A stretch of 64,000 bases of DNA, from the NCBI RefSeq assembly GCF_000321225.1, contig NW_004450582.1:1555353-1619352 (forward strand). Direction: 5' to 3'. The position numbers and the translations under genes are program-made. The notes under the pieces were generated by a model. The model ran no database searches. It had not been told where the DNA came from and saw only the letters and a program-made list of their open reading frames with translations. The DNA comes from Odobenus rosmarus divergens. Lineage: Eukaryota > Chordata > Mammalia > Carnivora > Odobenidae. Of the stretch, positions 1 through 11,123 are shown one piece after another (the first letter of the stretch is position 1; the number at the start of each line of letters is the position of its first letter).

Positions 1-2950
1 TCCTGTCTCTGGCAAGGTATGGACAATCTCCTATGGCTCTGCATCTGAGAAAAAGAGAAACAAACCTCCACATATAAAAATGATGGGGGTATGCTGTTGT
101 TATAGCCATGCTGGGGAGGAAATGGGAGAAATAAAATAAGGCCTAAGATAGCATTTTGAAAACTTAAGTCAAAAGGAGATTTGAAATAATGTTCCTGGAG
201 GCAAAGTTCTAATGTGATATGGTTTGTGCTTATACTGGTAGCACATCCGTGGCTTTCAACCACTGCTCAGTGAGAAGAGTAACGTGGCAGGTACTTAGGC
301 TCATTATTCAAAACACAGACCTGAGATATGGGCAGTTTCTATGTTTGTCAGAGAATACAGAAGCACTAAAGCCTGAAAGTCAAGAAAGAGAAAAGATAGT
401 AAAAAAAGTGGAAGCTAAAATTGAATATGTTAAGACATGTTCAAGGCACCAGAGAAATAAGACCTATCGTATTTGTAGACATTTCTGATTGACACTTATT
501 CTTTAATACCAAAGGGCTAGAAGAATTCATAAAATTTATGAGAGGAGTTCAGAAGAGAGAAGTGGGGGTGGTTTGGGGGAAGAAATTGAAGTCAGATTTG
601 ATCTCTAAGTTGGGAAAAAAAAAAGAGCCCTTTCCATGTCCTTCATGACTTCTGTAGTGCCTCCCTGATATTTATAAAGACAAAAGGAAAGTAGAAAGGC
701 CTTGAGAGCCTAGTCACAGGCAGTAACTTTAAAACAGGAAGTTAAAAAAAATAAAAAAAAAAACCATGAAGTTATTCTATAAAATGACACAAGCAATTAA
801 ATTTCTTGTTACAAAATATAAACAGGCTGCACGCTGGATTCAGGAAGATATAATCTGCTCCCCCCTTCCCAGAACCTAAAACTGTGTAGTTATTTTCTGA
901 TGTTTTAATGTGTATTTCCCAGTAATTTATGTATGAGAAAAGGAAGAAGGAAGAAGGCTCTCTATACAAAGTGTAAATAATAAAAGTATAGACCAGGGAG
1001 TAGAGAAGGAAAGATGGGGCTGGAAGAGAAATTGTAGAAAGATAGGAAAATAGGAGGCTGGTGAGAATATACAGTTGGAATAAATTCTTCTGTGTCCTAG
1101 AGCACTTCAACACTGGTGGAAATCGTATCCAGTCTCAACCTTGAGAAAGGAGGTTGGAAGTGGTGAACTGGCCCTTAATGCCATGAGCTGTGGAATTCTT
1201 CCTGAGCAGAAACGTTGTATCACAGCATTCCAGGATTTATCATGAAGGTATGGTGCCATGGAAGTGAGAGGTTGGTATGCTAGGCCATCTGGTGAGATGC
1301 AACTTGTCAATCTCCCAGATGGTTTGTGAAAAGAGAGAGACTTGGTACTGAACTGAGATCAGCATATGAAAAGAGCCATGAAATCACAAACTTAAAACCC
1401 ATTTTTTTCACAAAGTATTTTGAAAACTTCATTAAGGAAATTTTATATGAATTTTATATGATCTGAAAGATCATATATGGAAGTTTTAATTTACAATATG
1501 AAACCATTTCAATAACATTTACTACATTTGCTTTCATCTCTTTTAATAGGTGTTTTATTAATCTTAAGTTACTGAGTTAAAAGGAAGAAATTGATATTAT
1601 TTTCATTGATTGATTCGCACATAACCAAGTTTTGTACGACTTCTATAGAAAGAGGTCTAGTAGGATTTGGCTATCCTGAATTATTCCTCTGGACAAGCAT
1701 GCTCTAAAAAATCAGTGCCATGTTTGTGAAATACCTGAAAATGATCTGTTCTTTGAATTTAAATTTCCAAATAAATGTATTTTAGAAACTTTTGGGTTAT
1801 GCTCACTAATAATTCTTAAAATGATGTAATCAGCAAGCATTACACTTAAAGTATAACATATTCCCCATGTTTCCATAACTCTGGGATTTCTTAATATTAA
1901 CAATAATCAGAAGTGGGAACTTCAAAATGGTGTAAATTTCTTCTTTTTTTTTCAATAAATAAAGCCTGGTTTTCATATTTTATTTATTTTATTCTATTTT
2001 AGTTGGAACATGATGATGATTATATAGACTCACATAAAATTCTCCTTCAATTTAAGTTATGTTCATGTGGACAATAAAGCTTATTTTTTAAATTTTAACT
2101 TTGAATTCATGTAAAATAGCTACTTACTTGGACATTTAATGTAAAATGCAAATACTTTTGTGATAAATAGGGCTTTTAATAATTTGTAATATCCCAACCA
2201 TGGAGGAACTGAGAAATAAAATACCTGGGGCAGAGTATCAAATATAAATTAAATTTTGACTTTGTATCTATTTTCACATTCAATTAAGATGCCAAATTTT
2301 TATAAAGACCATAAAAGAGAATGTGTTTAACACAATCTTTCTTCTTTCTTTGCCATTAGGTTGTCTTCATGTTTGTTTGTTTATCTTTCCGCATGCTATT
2401 AAGCATTTGATTATTTCACCGTCCACCAGTTTATTTGACTTGACTAGAAGGTAGACGAGGTAAATGTGAGGCAGATCAATTTAGAGAAGTAATTTTTGTT
2501 ACTGTTAATGTTATAGGATGGGGAGCGGGAGTCAGATCTCAGCTTCTGTTTAAATGGAATTCACACACACTTGAAGAATTAGTGGGACAGGAATTCCAGA
2601 AATCCAAGGGCTCACTGCTGACAAGCTCCGATGGGAAAAACAAAAACCAAAACACAAGCTTGACCAAGTAAGAAATCCTCAGTTATCAAGGGGACAGAAA
2701 ATGTTGAGTGAGGCAGGGAAGGTGTTGCGGTTGCAGGAGTCGTAAGCACCCAGTGAAGTGGGGGAGATGTCTAATAGGGAAATGTAAGCCCTGGAAGGGC
2801 GGAGGGGGCACTCAGAGGAACTGGGGTTCAGTAGCAAATGCCCCACTTGAGAAATACCCAAGTGGGCCCTTTATAGGAGGAAAGCTGTTGCCTCATGTGT
2901 ACTGATGGGGCCAACTGCTTTATACTAGGAGTTACTGTAAATATGTACCA
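1..2950. other. Unassigned intronic sequence
   Basis: AT-rich sequence with no repeat family I can name and no convincing coding signal. Short open frames are present on both strands but lack any family resemblance. The 1107-1320 stretch is slightly less AT-rich than its surroundings and may be an old, unrecognised repeat. Confidence 0.4.
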
Positions 2951-2959
2951 ATTTATACC

Positions 2960-3055
2960 CACAGATGAGTGAGACCTAAAGAAACAATGAATGATTAGCA
3001 CAGGATTTGGCATATAATTGTTGCTCAATGAATGTTCACAGAAAGAATGAATGAA
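2960..3055 (+). repeat. L2/MIR-type 3' end fragment
   Basis: The stretch reads like the shared 3' end of L2 and MIR elements: a 'gcacaggatttggcatat' block, then 'tgctcaatgaatgtt', then an imperfect 'gaatgaatgaa' tail. It is heavily diverged and short, so the family (L2 or MIR) is not resolved. Confidence 0.5.
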
Positions 3056-3504
3056 CGTAGGTTCAATATATCATATGAAAGATGAAAAGATGAGTAATGA
3101 TCATATACATAAATACTGTATGAATAGAATACTTGACAGTATTACATGTACAAAGTTAGGTTAAAAGTTCTTTTTTATTCAATGATCTGATCTATAGATA
3201 AGAGGCAAAGCTGACATGAAAATATGTTGCCATTAGACATATATATTTAATCAGTTTTGTATATTCAATCATACCAGTCATATAATCAAGCCATGATTAT
3301 AGGTGACCCAAAATTAACTTGGGTAGGGTAAACCTTATTTTTTAAAAAGCAAAAGAGCATACTACAGTATTAAGCATAGCCCTCCATGACATGCACTACA
3401 CACATGGATGGACACACACATAAATGTGAAAAAAGAAAACCTGTGTATATCAGAGCAAATGAAACAGGGAATACAACTGTTTTTAATAAGATAATATCAT
3501 ATAT

Positions 3505-3650
3505 TTAAATTGTGTCTTACAATTTACGAAGTCCCTTCAGAGATTATCTCATTTACGTTGCACTGTAATCCCAAGAGGTAGGAGTGATTTTAATTTTCAG
3601 TTTTACAGAGGGGTGAAGTGAGTAAGTGGTTGTGGGCAAGTAATCTTTCC
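3505..3650 (-). repeat. MIR SINE (antisense)
   Basis: The sequence carries the reverse complement of the MIR core: 'gagattatctcattta', then 'aagaggtaggagtgatt', then 'ttttacagaggggtgaag', as in the conserved central MIR domain read backwards. It is ancient and diverged, with no target-site duplication visible. Confidence 0.65.
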
Positions 3651-4170
3651 TCTATGCTGCCTTGTTGCATTGATAACCCTAACATTTTTTTCCATCAGGT
3701 TCTTGGTTTTCTCCAACTTGAGATACCTATTACATTGTATTAAATATTAAAAACTTAGAAAATATGCTCATTCAAAAATCTTCCCATCGTTTTGCTTCAA
3801 AGTGATAGAAATCTATAAAGGCGGGACACCTTTAATAATAGTACAGCACATTTTGTCATGAGCAGTCTGTTCCTTCAAAAATTATCATAAAACAGATTGA
3901 GAGCTAAATATGAAATGCTGAGCTCTCCAGTTAAAGCACAGACCTCATTTCATTCAGATCAACTCAAACAGATGAGACAGAAGAAATGGCTGAACAATTC
4001 TATTTTATTTTCAGCCCTGGTAGTACGCTTCCCAGCTCAAGGTTCCAACAATTTAGGTAGGGGATGGTATGGCAGAGTGTGTTTGGCTGATAATTTCTCT
4101 GCAGGACATATTCTAAAACAGTAATAGCCATATTCTGGGGCCTTCCTTCAATGCAAGCATCATCATTTTT

Positions 4171-4372
4171 TAAAAGATTTTATTTATTTATTTGCTCAAT
4201 AGAGAGAGAGAGAGAGAGCACGCAGAGCAGGAGCAGGGGGAGGAGCAGAAGGGAACAGAGAAGCAGACTCCCCACTGAGCAGGGAGCCCAACGCCTGGGG
4301 CTGGATTCCAGGACCCTGGCATCATGACCTGAGCTGAAGGCAGATGTTTAACTGACAGCCACCCAGGTGCCT
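4171..4372 (-). mobile_element. Can-SINE (SINEC), antisense
   Basis: This is a near full-length carnivore tRNA-derived SINE in reverse orientation. It starts with the antisense tail (aaagattttatttatttattt), passes through the polypurine (ga)n tract and 'gggagccc', and ends with the tRNA-like head read as 'cagccacccaggtgcc'. A perfect 17-base duplication, caagcatcatcattttt, flanks it at 4154-4170 and 4373-4389. This is direct evidence of L1-type retrotransposition. Confidence 0.95.
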
Positions 4373-4539
4373 CAAGCATCATCATTTTTATAACTTTCAT
4401 ATACAGACTTAGCATCTCATAACCAGACAGAAAAATGTAAAAAAGCAAAAATAACACATCCTTGGGCAAATGAAGTTAAGCTCCTCAAAATCATGTTAAC
4501 AGTTAATGTTGTTCTCCCACATCCTTTTTAAGATACTCT

Positions 4540-4930
4540 AGTAAATTAAATAAAAAAAGAAAAACAAACAAAACTCTTATCTTCAGGTAGGCTTTTTCTT
4601 TCCAAAACCAATTTCAAAGAACAGTCAGATATGTAATAATGGGTGTCTTGGGGATGTAATTTTTTATGCAACTTGACATGCAAGTCATGAGTAATTAATT
4701 ATGTCTTCTATTTACACTTTGTCAGATAAGAGTATTAAACAGAAGAGCTGAGAGGAACACAGAACACTACCATTAATCTGTTTAATTTGCAAATCTAATG
4801 CAATCAAAAGGAAGACATTAGTGTTAAAATTGTTTTTGTCCAGGTGGTATCTTTCATGGAGGGAAAGGCCTGTCTGAGGTGTAAATGCTACACAAAGGCA
4901 GCAAGCCACAGGATCTCGTGTAGGCTTCCA
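4540..4930. other. Repeat-free AT-rich block, candidate conserved noncoding
   Basis: No repeat family is recognisable. The block has clustered homeodomain-type cores (gtaattaattatg near 4691 and several taat/atta cores) and mixed-complexity sequence. Conservation cannot be tested from one sequence, so this is only a candidate for an intronic regulatory element. Confidence 0.25.
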
Positions 4931-5389
4931 AAGCCATGGCATCAATTTTCCTGGGTGCTTATATCATTGATTCTAAACGCTCTATACAAAAATTAAAGTA
5001 TGAGCTCTCCACATCAACACTAGCATTATATTCGGCTCTGTGCAATTAACTAACCAAGTGAAGAAGCCCCTGACCCATTAAACTGAAGGTGGAACATGTG
5101 AGTGACAGATTGATTGACAGCAAGGAGAAACTGCAAGAAAGATTTCTGGATAAGGAGGAACCCACTGTCTCCAGCTGTAACCTGTACCCCACTTCTTTCC
5201 AAATGGCAGTCCTCACCAATGACTTAGAAGCTGATTCAGTTCTCCTGTGTCTCAGGATATTTCTCTCTTAAGAGGAAGAGACAGAAGATAGAAGTCAGTG
5301 AATGAGAAAAGGGAAGCCATGTCAGAACTTTCACACGAATTGGTATGATGGGGTATGCAAGTTCTATGGTTTCTTTCCTAATGCCTTCA

Positions 5390-5530
5390 ATACCTCTCTG
5401 AAACTCAGCTGACTCATTATTAAAATGCTGCTGATGATGACAGGTTTATATAAGGATGGAATGAGATCATGTATGTAAAGTTCCTGGGACAGTCCCCAAT
5501 AACCAGCAGCCCCTCAATAAGTGAGAATGA
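5390..5530 (+). repeat. MIR SINE
   Basis: The order 'ctgaaactcagctgactcatta', 'ttaaaatgctgctgatgatgac', 'ggatggaatgagatcatgtatgtaaag', 'cctgggacag', 'ccctcaataagtg' follows the MIR core and 3' half in sense orientation. It is an old, diverged copy without visible duplications. Confidence 0.7.
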
Positions 5531-5879
5531 TGGTCAGCATCACCACCATTGTTTCCAGTAAGACAGTGAGTTTTGAGAGAACATATCTTTTCATTTCTGC
5601 CAGAGATACTTGTACTGGGTGCTTCCTTTTGGATATACCTTATAAATAAATGTGGCACTATTGGTAGGACCTTGATTGCTGCATTGGCAGGATGTTTGTA
5701 TATATAACAGAGAGACTTAGATCCTCTACTCAGTTTTGTCTAGCAGAATGTAATTTTTACTTGTAGTTTTAAAACCGTAGAAGAAATTCTACACGTATGA
5801 TAGAATATGTATGTGAATTTTAATTTTTATAATAAACATGGCAATTTATAGTCACATGCAGAGGATATAAATTTGAAAG

Positions 5880-6558
5880 TGTGAAACTAAGTAAAGGAAA
5901 ATCTCATTCAAAATGGAGGTCCTGGGGCACCTGGGTGGCTCAGTCAGTTAAGCATCTGCCTTTGGCTCAGGTCATGATCCCAGGGTCCTAGGATCCAGCC
6001 TCATGTGGGGCTCCCTGCTCAGTAGAGAGTCTGCTTCTCCCTCTCCCTCTGCCTCTCCCCCCACCCCCCTGCTCATGCCCTCTCTCTCTCCCTCGCTCTC
6101 TCTCTTTCTCTCTCTTTCTTGCTTGCTATCTCTCTCTCTCAAATAAATAAATAAAATCTTTTTTTAAAAAAAGGGGGTCCTGAAGGGGGAGCTCTGATGC
6201 ATGTACCACTCCTTGCAGTTTACTTTACATATCTTGATAAGAAGCAGCTTACTTTACCACCCCAGCAGGAGGAAGGAAGATTTTCTCCTCACCCAGCAAC
6301 AACCCAGCCAGTGAGAACCACCACAATTCAGCCAATGAGAAGTAGCCACAACCCCAAACTCTTACTCACCTCGAGTCGACAAACAGCCTCTCCCAAATTC
6401 CTTTTTTCCTGTATAAAAGAATACTTCTCTCCTTTGTTCTCTGTATTTGCCTGTGGTTTGGCAGAGTTTGAATGTCCCAAATTGCAATTCCTCTGCTATT
6501 CCTGAATAAACTCATTCTTTTGGTAAACTAACTGGCTATTTTATTTTTAAGGTTGACA
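5880..6558 (+). mobile_element. Solo ERV LTR (class I-like), interrupted by a SINE
   Basis: A solo retroviral LTR begins TGTGAAAC at 5880 and ends TTGACA at 6558, with 4-base duplications AAAG at 5876-5879 and 6559-6562. A 4-base duplication and TG...CA ends are typical of class I (gammaretrovirus-like) elements. Inside, in sense order, are a CCAAT box (agccaatgaga, about 6333), a TATA-like box (tgtataaaag, about 6411) and a polyadenylation signal (gaataaact, about 6503). A Can-SINE inserted at 5924 splits the LTR; without it the LTR is about 430 bases. No internal viral genes are present. The family name is not certain from memory. Confidence 0.8.
5924..6170 (+). mobile_element. Can-SINE nested in the LTR
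   Basis: A full-length Can-SINE runs from 'ggggcacctgggtggctcag' (tRNA head with A-box) through 'catgatcccagggtcctagg' to an expanded (ct)n tract and an 'aaataaataaataaaatctt' tail. The flanks 'aatggaggtcct' (5912-5923) and 'aagggggtcct' (6171-6181) look like a mutated target duplication. The SINE lies wholly inside the LTR, so it is the younger insertion. Confidence 0.93.
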
Positions 6559-6649
6559 AAAGTATGCTGACAGTTACAACTTGTCTCTGAAAAAAATCCA
6601 CTTATTTTCCATTTATCTCTAAGAGTGCATACAGATTAATGTATAAACA

Positions 6650-6900
6650 ACATGATCCAGGGGAGTTTATGTCTAGGGACTAATTTACTGAACTACCCAA
6701 CCAACAGAGGATTATTTTATCTAATTAAGACAGAGCGCACATATTTAGAATTAAGCATTTGCATTTACCAGCAAATTCAGAATTATAAAAGCAATTAAAG
6801 CTAAAATGAGGTATGATAATCTTTTTCCTGCACACCACTGCTGAGCTAAAGCTCATTTTAATGTTTGCCTTTGTAACACTATTGTACAGAAGGTTATGAA
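6650..6900. other. Repeat-free AT-rich block, candidate conserved noncoding
   Basis: No repeat family is recognised. Several homeodomain-like cores occur (ctaattaagac, gcaattaaag, agaattaag). This is only a candidate for an intronic regulatory element; cross-species alignment would decide. Confidence 0.2.
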
Positions 6901-6959
6901 TAAGAAGCTCATGGCTGGGCAGAACCCCCTTTCCCACCTCGCTTCCAGCCACTCAGCCT

Positions 6960-7430
6960 CCTTAGGACCTGAACCCATCCATCCTATTTTACTCAAGCCT
7001 CCTAAACAAAGCCTACATTTTGTCACATTCCTACTTTTGTTCCTCTGTTTCTCCAACCTGGAATGTTTTCCTTAACATCGTCTATCTATCTGGCAGTATT
7101 GGACCAGATTCAGATTAAAATCTGTCTTCCTTCACGAACCTGGTGCTCCTTCAAGCCTAAGTGGTCTGTCCCTTATCTGAACGCAAGGGCACTTTGCTGC
7201 ATATAGTCCTCTGTCTCATTCATTTGCAAATAAATGTATTACAACTTCGGGAGTCTCTTACAGTAGTAAGTCATATATTGCCTTTTAAGTTGCTACATGT
7301 TTATATTATTTCCCCTTATATTACAGACTTCCAGAGGGCCTAACTGTGTCCTATACTCTTAAAAATGATGAGCACAGCACCTCTCTTAGAAGTCCAGTTT
7401 AATATATGTTTGATGATTGATTGGTTGAAA
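6960..7430 (+). repeat. L2-class LINE relic
   Basis: The stretch matches the general text of the L2 3' region in sense orientation: 'gttcctctgtttctccaacctggaatgttttcctt', 'tcttccttcacgaacctgg' and a late 'gagcacagcacctct...aatatatgtttgatgattgattgg' ending that resembles the L2 3' terminus. It is strongly diverged. Confidence 0.6.
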
Positions 7431-7983
7431 TAGCAAAAAACCTATTCACCTTCATATATCCTCCATTCATCTCCCCTGCTTTACTCAAACCTCCTAAGCT
7501 TGTCGTACACTTTCTATTTCATCCTAATTTATTTATTTTATTTCCAGAAATGTTACTTAATAACTGCTAAAAGAAAGGAAGAATGCTATAATTTAATCAA
7601 TAAAGTATTTTGTCCTTACTTCCCATAATGGTAATTTCCATCACTCCATTTTTTACTATTTTCTGAAGAGTCATTAAAATGTTGTCTCCCACATTGGTGT
7701 TATGGGAATTATGAAAGTGCCAATAACCCGTGGTCCTTTCCAGAACTCAGTAGATAAATCTTGTAAGAATGTAGCTCAATACCCAATCTTCTTCATAATG
7801 CATTTGAGTCTGTGGCTAATGGTGCTTTATTGAGGTCCTTGTGTATTTTCCTGATTTTTTTCACATTTGCTTAGATATCTTGACTTTCCCTGCAAGTATA
7901 ATTCTTGTCTTTCTGAGACAGTCCTCATAAGAAAGAGGCTCTGTCAACTAGTCAATTAAAATACTTAACAGAGTGCCAGGCAC

Positions 7984-8044
7984 AAGAAAAGGAAGGAAGG
8001 AGGAAGGAAGGAAGGAAGGAAGGAAGGAAGGAAGGAAGGAAGGA
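7984..8044 (+). repeat. (AAGG)n microsatellite
   Basis: An aagg/gaag tandem tract of about 60 bases with one early interruption (ggagg). It abuts 'gagtgccaggcacaag', which looks like a decayed SINE end, a common seed for such tracts. Confidence 0.9.
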
Positions 8045-8054
8045 TGAACCTAAT

Positions 8055-8750
8055 AAGGTTTTTTAAACTTTTTCTATGCGAAAATTATATATTTATAGAA
8101 TCTTGCAAAGAAATGTACAGGAAAGTCTCATGCACCCTTCACCCTGCCTCCTCCAATGTTGACGTCTTGCATATCCAAAGAAGAAAATATCCAAACTATG
8201 AAATTGACATTGGTACAATCCATAGAATTTATTCAGATTCCACCAGTTATTATGTGCTTATTTGTGTATGAGTATGTATAGACCTATACACCTTTATCAC
8301 ATGGACAACTTCATGTAAGTACCACCATGATCAAGATACACAACTCTTTCTTTATCACAAGGCTCCCTATACCTCTCCCCTTGCCACCTAATCTTTAACC
8401 CTTGGCAACCATGAGGGTGTTCTCATCTCCATAATGTTGTTATTTCAAGGATCTTATATAAATGGCATCTTACAGTGTGCAACCTTTTGAGATTGGCTTT
8501 TTTCACTCAGCCTAATTTTCTTGAGGTTCATTCAAGTTGCTGTGTGTATCAATAGTTGCTGAGTAGTATTGCCTGGTATGGAAACATCACAGTTCATTTA
8601 ACCATGCACTTATTGAAAGCCATTTTGGTTATTTTCAGTGTTTGGCTGGTACAAACAAAGTTGCTATAAACATTCCTGCACACACTTTATGTTTTGATGA
8701 AGATAACTATAGTTCCTTGTATATGGCTAATTCAACTTTTTCGGGTCGAC
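8055..8750 (-). mobile_element. Old L1 3' end, antisense
   Basis: This is the reverse complement of a mammalian L1 3'-terminal region. Diagnostic blocks are 'atcaagatacacaact', 'ccctggcaaccatg'-like text at 8400, 'gattggcttttttcactcag' at 8494 and 'gttgctataaacattcctgcac' at 8661. The copy is degenerate and carries no open ORF2 segment. It is an older subfamily than the carnivore L1s elsewhere in the window. Confidence 0.8.
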
Positions 8751-9154
8751 AGTTGGATTTTCAGAGATGGGTAAGATGGGTGAGGAGCTAGTGAGTACAT
8801 TCTGCATCAAACATTTTTGTTCAGATATTCAGGAAGGAGCAACCATCTGTCCTGGTTCTCCCAGAACAGGATGACCTATGTCTGCTACCCAGGTGTAATG
8901 ATCCCTTCACTCTCGGAAGTGCCCTGCTTAGTATGATACATTATATAATCCCTCTGACTCAGATGACTTAAAGACTCCAAGCATTGCTATTATGCCTGCT
9001 TGGCTATGGTGGAATTGCACTGTAGTAGATAGCTGTTTTGTAATCCTTCTGAGCACGGGTGGAGTGACTCTCTGGAGTCCGAGAAATGGGAGAGTCTCCC
9101 AGAGAAAGATAGTCTTGCTAAAGTCTCTACTGTTCCTCCCTCCTTTTCAGTCCA

Positions 9155-9439
9155 AAAATGTCACTCATATGTGGAATTTAAGAAATGAAACAAACAGGGA
9201 CACCTGGGTGGCTCAGTGGGTTAAGCGTCTGCCTTCGGCTCAGGTCATGGTCCCAGGGTCCTGGGATCGAGTCCCACATGGGGCTCCCTGCTCTGTCTGC
9301 TTCTCCCCCTCCCTTTGCCTCTCCCCTCCTCTAGTGCTCTCTCTCTCTCTCAAATAAATAAATAAAGTCTCAAAAACCATTTAAAAAAGAAGAAATGAAA
9401 CAAGCAAAGGGAAAAAAAAATAAGAGAGAGAATCGTTGG
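9155..9439 (+). mobile_element. Carnivore L1 3'UTR fragment, split by a SINE
   Basis: The 'ctcatatgtggaatttaagaa' block (9164) followed by 'atgaaacaaacag' and, after the SINE, 'gcaaagggaaaaaaaaataagagagag' is the 3'UTR of an L1 in sense orientation. The same element appears to resume at about 10108 with 'gactcttaactatagagaac'. The Can-SINE at 9198-9388 interrupts it. Confidence 0.75.
9198..9388 (+). mobile_element. Can-SINE nested in L1
   Basis: The SINE head 'acacctgggtggctcagtgg', B-box region 'gggatcgagtcc' and 'aaataaataaataaagtct' tail are present. A duplication aagaaatgaaacaa flanks it at 9180-9193 and about 9390-9403. It inserted into the L1 3'UTR. Part of the 'gctcagcggggag' segment is deleted. 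Confidence 0.93.
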
Positions 9440-9472
9440 GGGAGACGAACCATGAGAGACGATGGACTCTGA
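9440..9472 (+). mobile_element. Young L1 3'UTR fragment cut by assembly gap
   Basis: The short run 'gggggagacgaaccatgag' plus 'gatggactctga' is the same young carnivore L1 3'UTR segment seen intact at 15829-16045. It breaks off directly into the run of Ns, so its extent is unknown. Confidence 0.75.
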
Positions 9473-9727
9473 NNNNNNNNNNNNNNNNNNNNNNNNNNNN
9501 NNNNNNNNNNNNNNNNNNNNNNNNNNNNNNNNNNNNNNNNNNNNNNNNNNNNNNNNNNNNNNNNNNNNNNNNNNNNNNNNNNNNNNNNNNNNNNNNNNNN
9601 NNNNNNNNNNNNNNNNNNNNNNNNNNNNNNNNNNNNNNNNNNNNNNNNNNNNNNNNNNNNNNNNNNNNNNNNNNNNNNNNNNNNNNNNNNNNNNNNNNNN
9701 NNNNNNNNNNNNNNNNNNNNNNNNNNN
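9473..9727. other. Assembly gap (255 N)
   Basis: A run of 255 undetermined bases. L1 3'UTR lies directly to the left and the 3' part of a Can-SINE directly to the right. This suggests that the assembler failed in young, multi-copy repeats. Confidence 0.99.
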
Positions 9728-9872
9728 ATCCTGGAGTCCCAGGATCGAGTCCCACATCGGGCTCCCTGCTCAGCGGGGAGTCTGCTTCTCCCTCTGACCC
9801 GCCCCCCTCTCATGCTCTCTATCTCATTCTCTCTCTCAAATAAATAAATAAAATCTTAAAAAAAAAAAAAAG
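9728..9872 (+). mobile_element. Can-SINE, 5' end lost in gap
   Basis: Starts inside the SINE body at 'atcctggagtcccagg' and runs to 'aaataaataaataaaatctt' plus a poly-A run. It shares the variants 'ctctgaccc' and 'ctcatgctctctatctc' with the copy at 15593, so both belong to the same subfamily. Confidence 0.93.
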
Positions 9873-10107
9873 AGTGAAGTTGAAGGTTATTAGGAAAGGA
9901 AGGTAAAGTCCTTTCTTTAAAAAAATATGTTTGCTGTGTTTGTCCACTTTTAAATCTACTCACTCAAACCCTTTCTCCTGTTCATTCCCACAATTCCCTC
10001 AAATGAACAAAAAATGTAAAAAAAAAAGTTTGAAAAAAATCAAATAAAGTTAGATGATTTTATGTGAAAAATAAATGCTGGAAGGAGACAAAAACAAAAC
10101 AAAACAA
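9873..10107. other. Unassigned A-rich segment ending in (caaaa)n
   Basis: No family is recognised. It has 'aataaatg' at about 10070 followed within 20 bases by an 'acaaaaacaaaacaaaac' tract. This resembles a polyadenylation signal and an A-rich tail, as at the end of a retrotransposed or 3'-transduced piece. It sits between two parts of one L1 3'UTR. Confidence 0.4.
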
Positions 10108-10345
10108 AAAGAGAGAGAGCGAGCAAGAATCGGACTCTTAACTATAGAGAACAAACTGATGGTTACCTGAGGGGTGGGGGTAGGGGTGGGGGTGAAATAG
10201 GTGAAGGGGATTAAGGGGGGGCACTTGTGATGAGCGCAGGGTGATGTATGGAAGTGTGGAATCACTATATTGTACACCTGAAACTGATGCTGCAGTGTAT
10301 GTTCACTGGAATTTAAATAAAACTTAAAGAAAAAGAAACTACACT
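10108..10345 (+). mobile_element. Carnivore L1 3' end
   Basis: L1 3'UTR in sense orientation: 'gactcttaactatagagaac', 'aaactgatggttacc', a G-rich tract (10170-10225), 'cacttgtgatgagcgcagg', 'atcactatattgtacacctg' and a final 'aatttaaataaaactt'. The G-rich tract is typical of L1 3'UTRs. It is probably the continuation of the copy at 9155. A short (aac)n tract follows at 10350-10377. Confidence 0.85.
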
Positions 10346-10349
10346 GTTA

Positions 10350-10377
10350 AAAATAACAACAACAACAACAACAACAG
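10350..10377 (+). repeat. (AAC)n microsatellite
   Basis: About eight aac units directly downstream of the L1 3' end, probably grown from its A-rich tail. Confidence 0.85.
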
Positions 10378-10931
10378 GTCTTCTTGTGAGTCAGTTTTAT
10401 GGTTGGGGACAGTTTCCAAACTCATGTCTTAGCTCTGTGCATCTTAGCTCCTGTCATAGCTCCACAACTGAGAGGAGAGGACTCTTCCCCACCATTGCCA
10501 GTTTGAAAATACTTGCAGTGATAGCTTCTGATAGGTTTGGCTTAGGTCAATGCCAATCTAAAAGATGATGATCAGTGAGGCACAACCCCCAAATGGGCTT
10601 ATCTTAGGTCAGGTGTTCACCCTCTAGACTGATCACTCTGTCCAGGGCATTGAGGCCCAGTAGGAAGATGGTTTCACCTTTCAGAACACATGAATCAAGA
10701 AAGAGGTTTCCTCTAAGGAGGGTAGATGGTGAGGAAGTTGGCAGACTTGGCCACGGAAGGAATGGTGATCTGGGCAGCCACTGTAACTTGTGTCTGCTGT
10801 GAAAAGATCAGAAATTCTACGTCTTTTTGACTAGAAAGCCTATATTCTTAAATTTTTTATGCATTGTATTTAGCTATGGAGAAATGAGTAATAAATATAG
10901 CATCTGAAGTTTTTCTATGTGATTAATTCTT

Positions 10932-11123
10932 TTTTTTAAGATTATTTATTTGTGAGAGAGAGTGGGGGGGAGGGGCAGCAGGAGAGGACGAGAGAGAATC
11001 TCAAGCAGACTCCGCGCTGAGCATGGAGCCCCACGCCAGGCTCGATCTCAAGACCCCGAGATCACGACCTGAACTGAAACCGAGAGTCAAGACACTTAAT
11101 GGACTGCACCACCCAGGCAGGCC
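10932..11123 (-). mobile_element. Can-SINE, antisense
   Basis: Reads 'aagattatttatttgtgagagag' to 'ctgcaccacccaggcaggc', a complete antisense SINE. A perfect 18-base duplication, tctatgtgattaattctt, lies at 10914-10931 and 11124-11141. The B-box region reads 'ggctcgatctcaagaccccg', an older variant. Confidence 0.95.

Noticed and set aside
4171..4372. tRNA-like sequences in the Can-SINE heads (here and in the other copies) as tRNA genes
   Set aside because: The A- and B-box-like segments belong to tRNA-derived SINEs with (ct)n tracts and A-rich tails; no cloverleaf with acceptor stem is formed.
9350..9843. Long frames spanning the N run
   Set aside because: They exist only because undetermined bases contain no stop codons.
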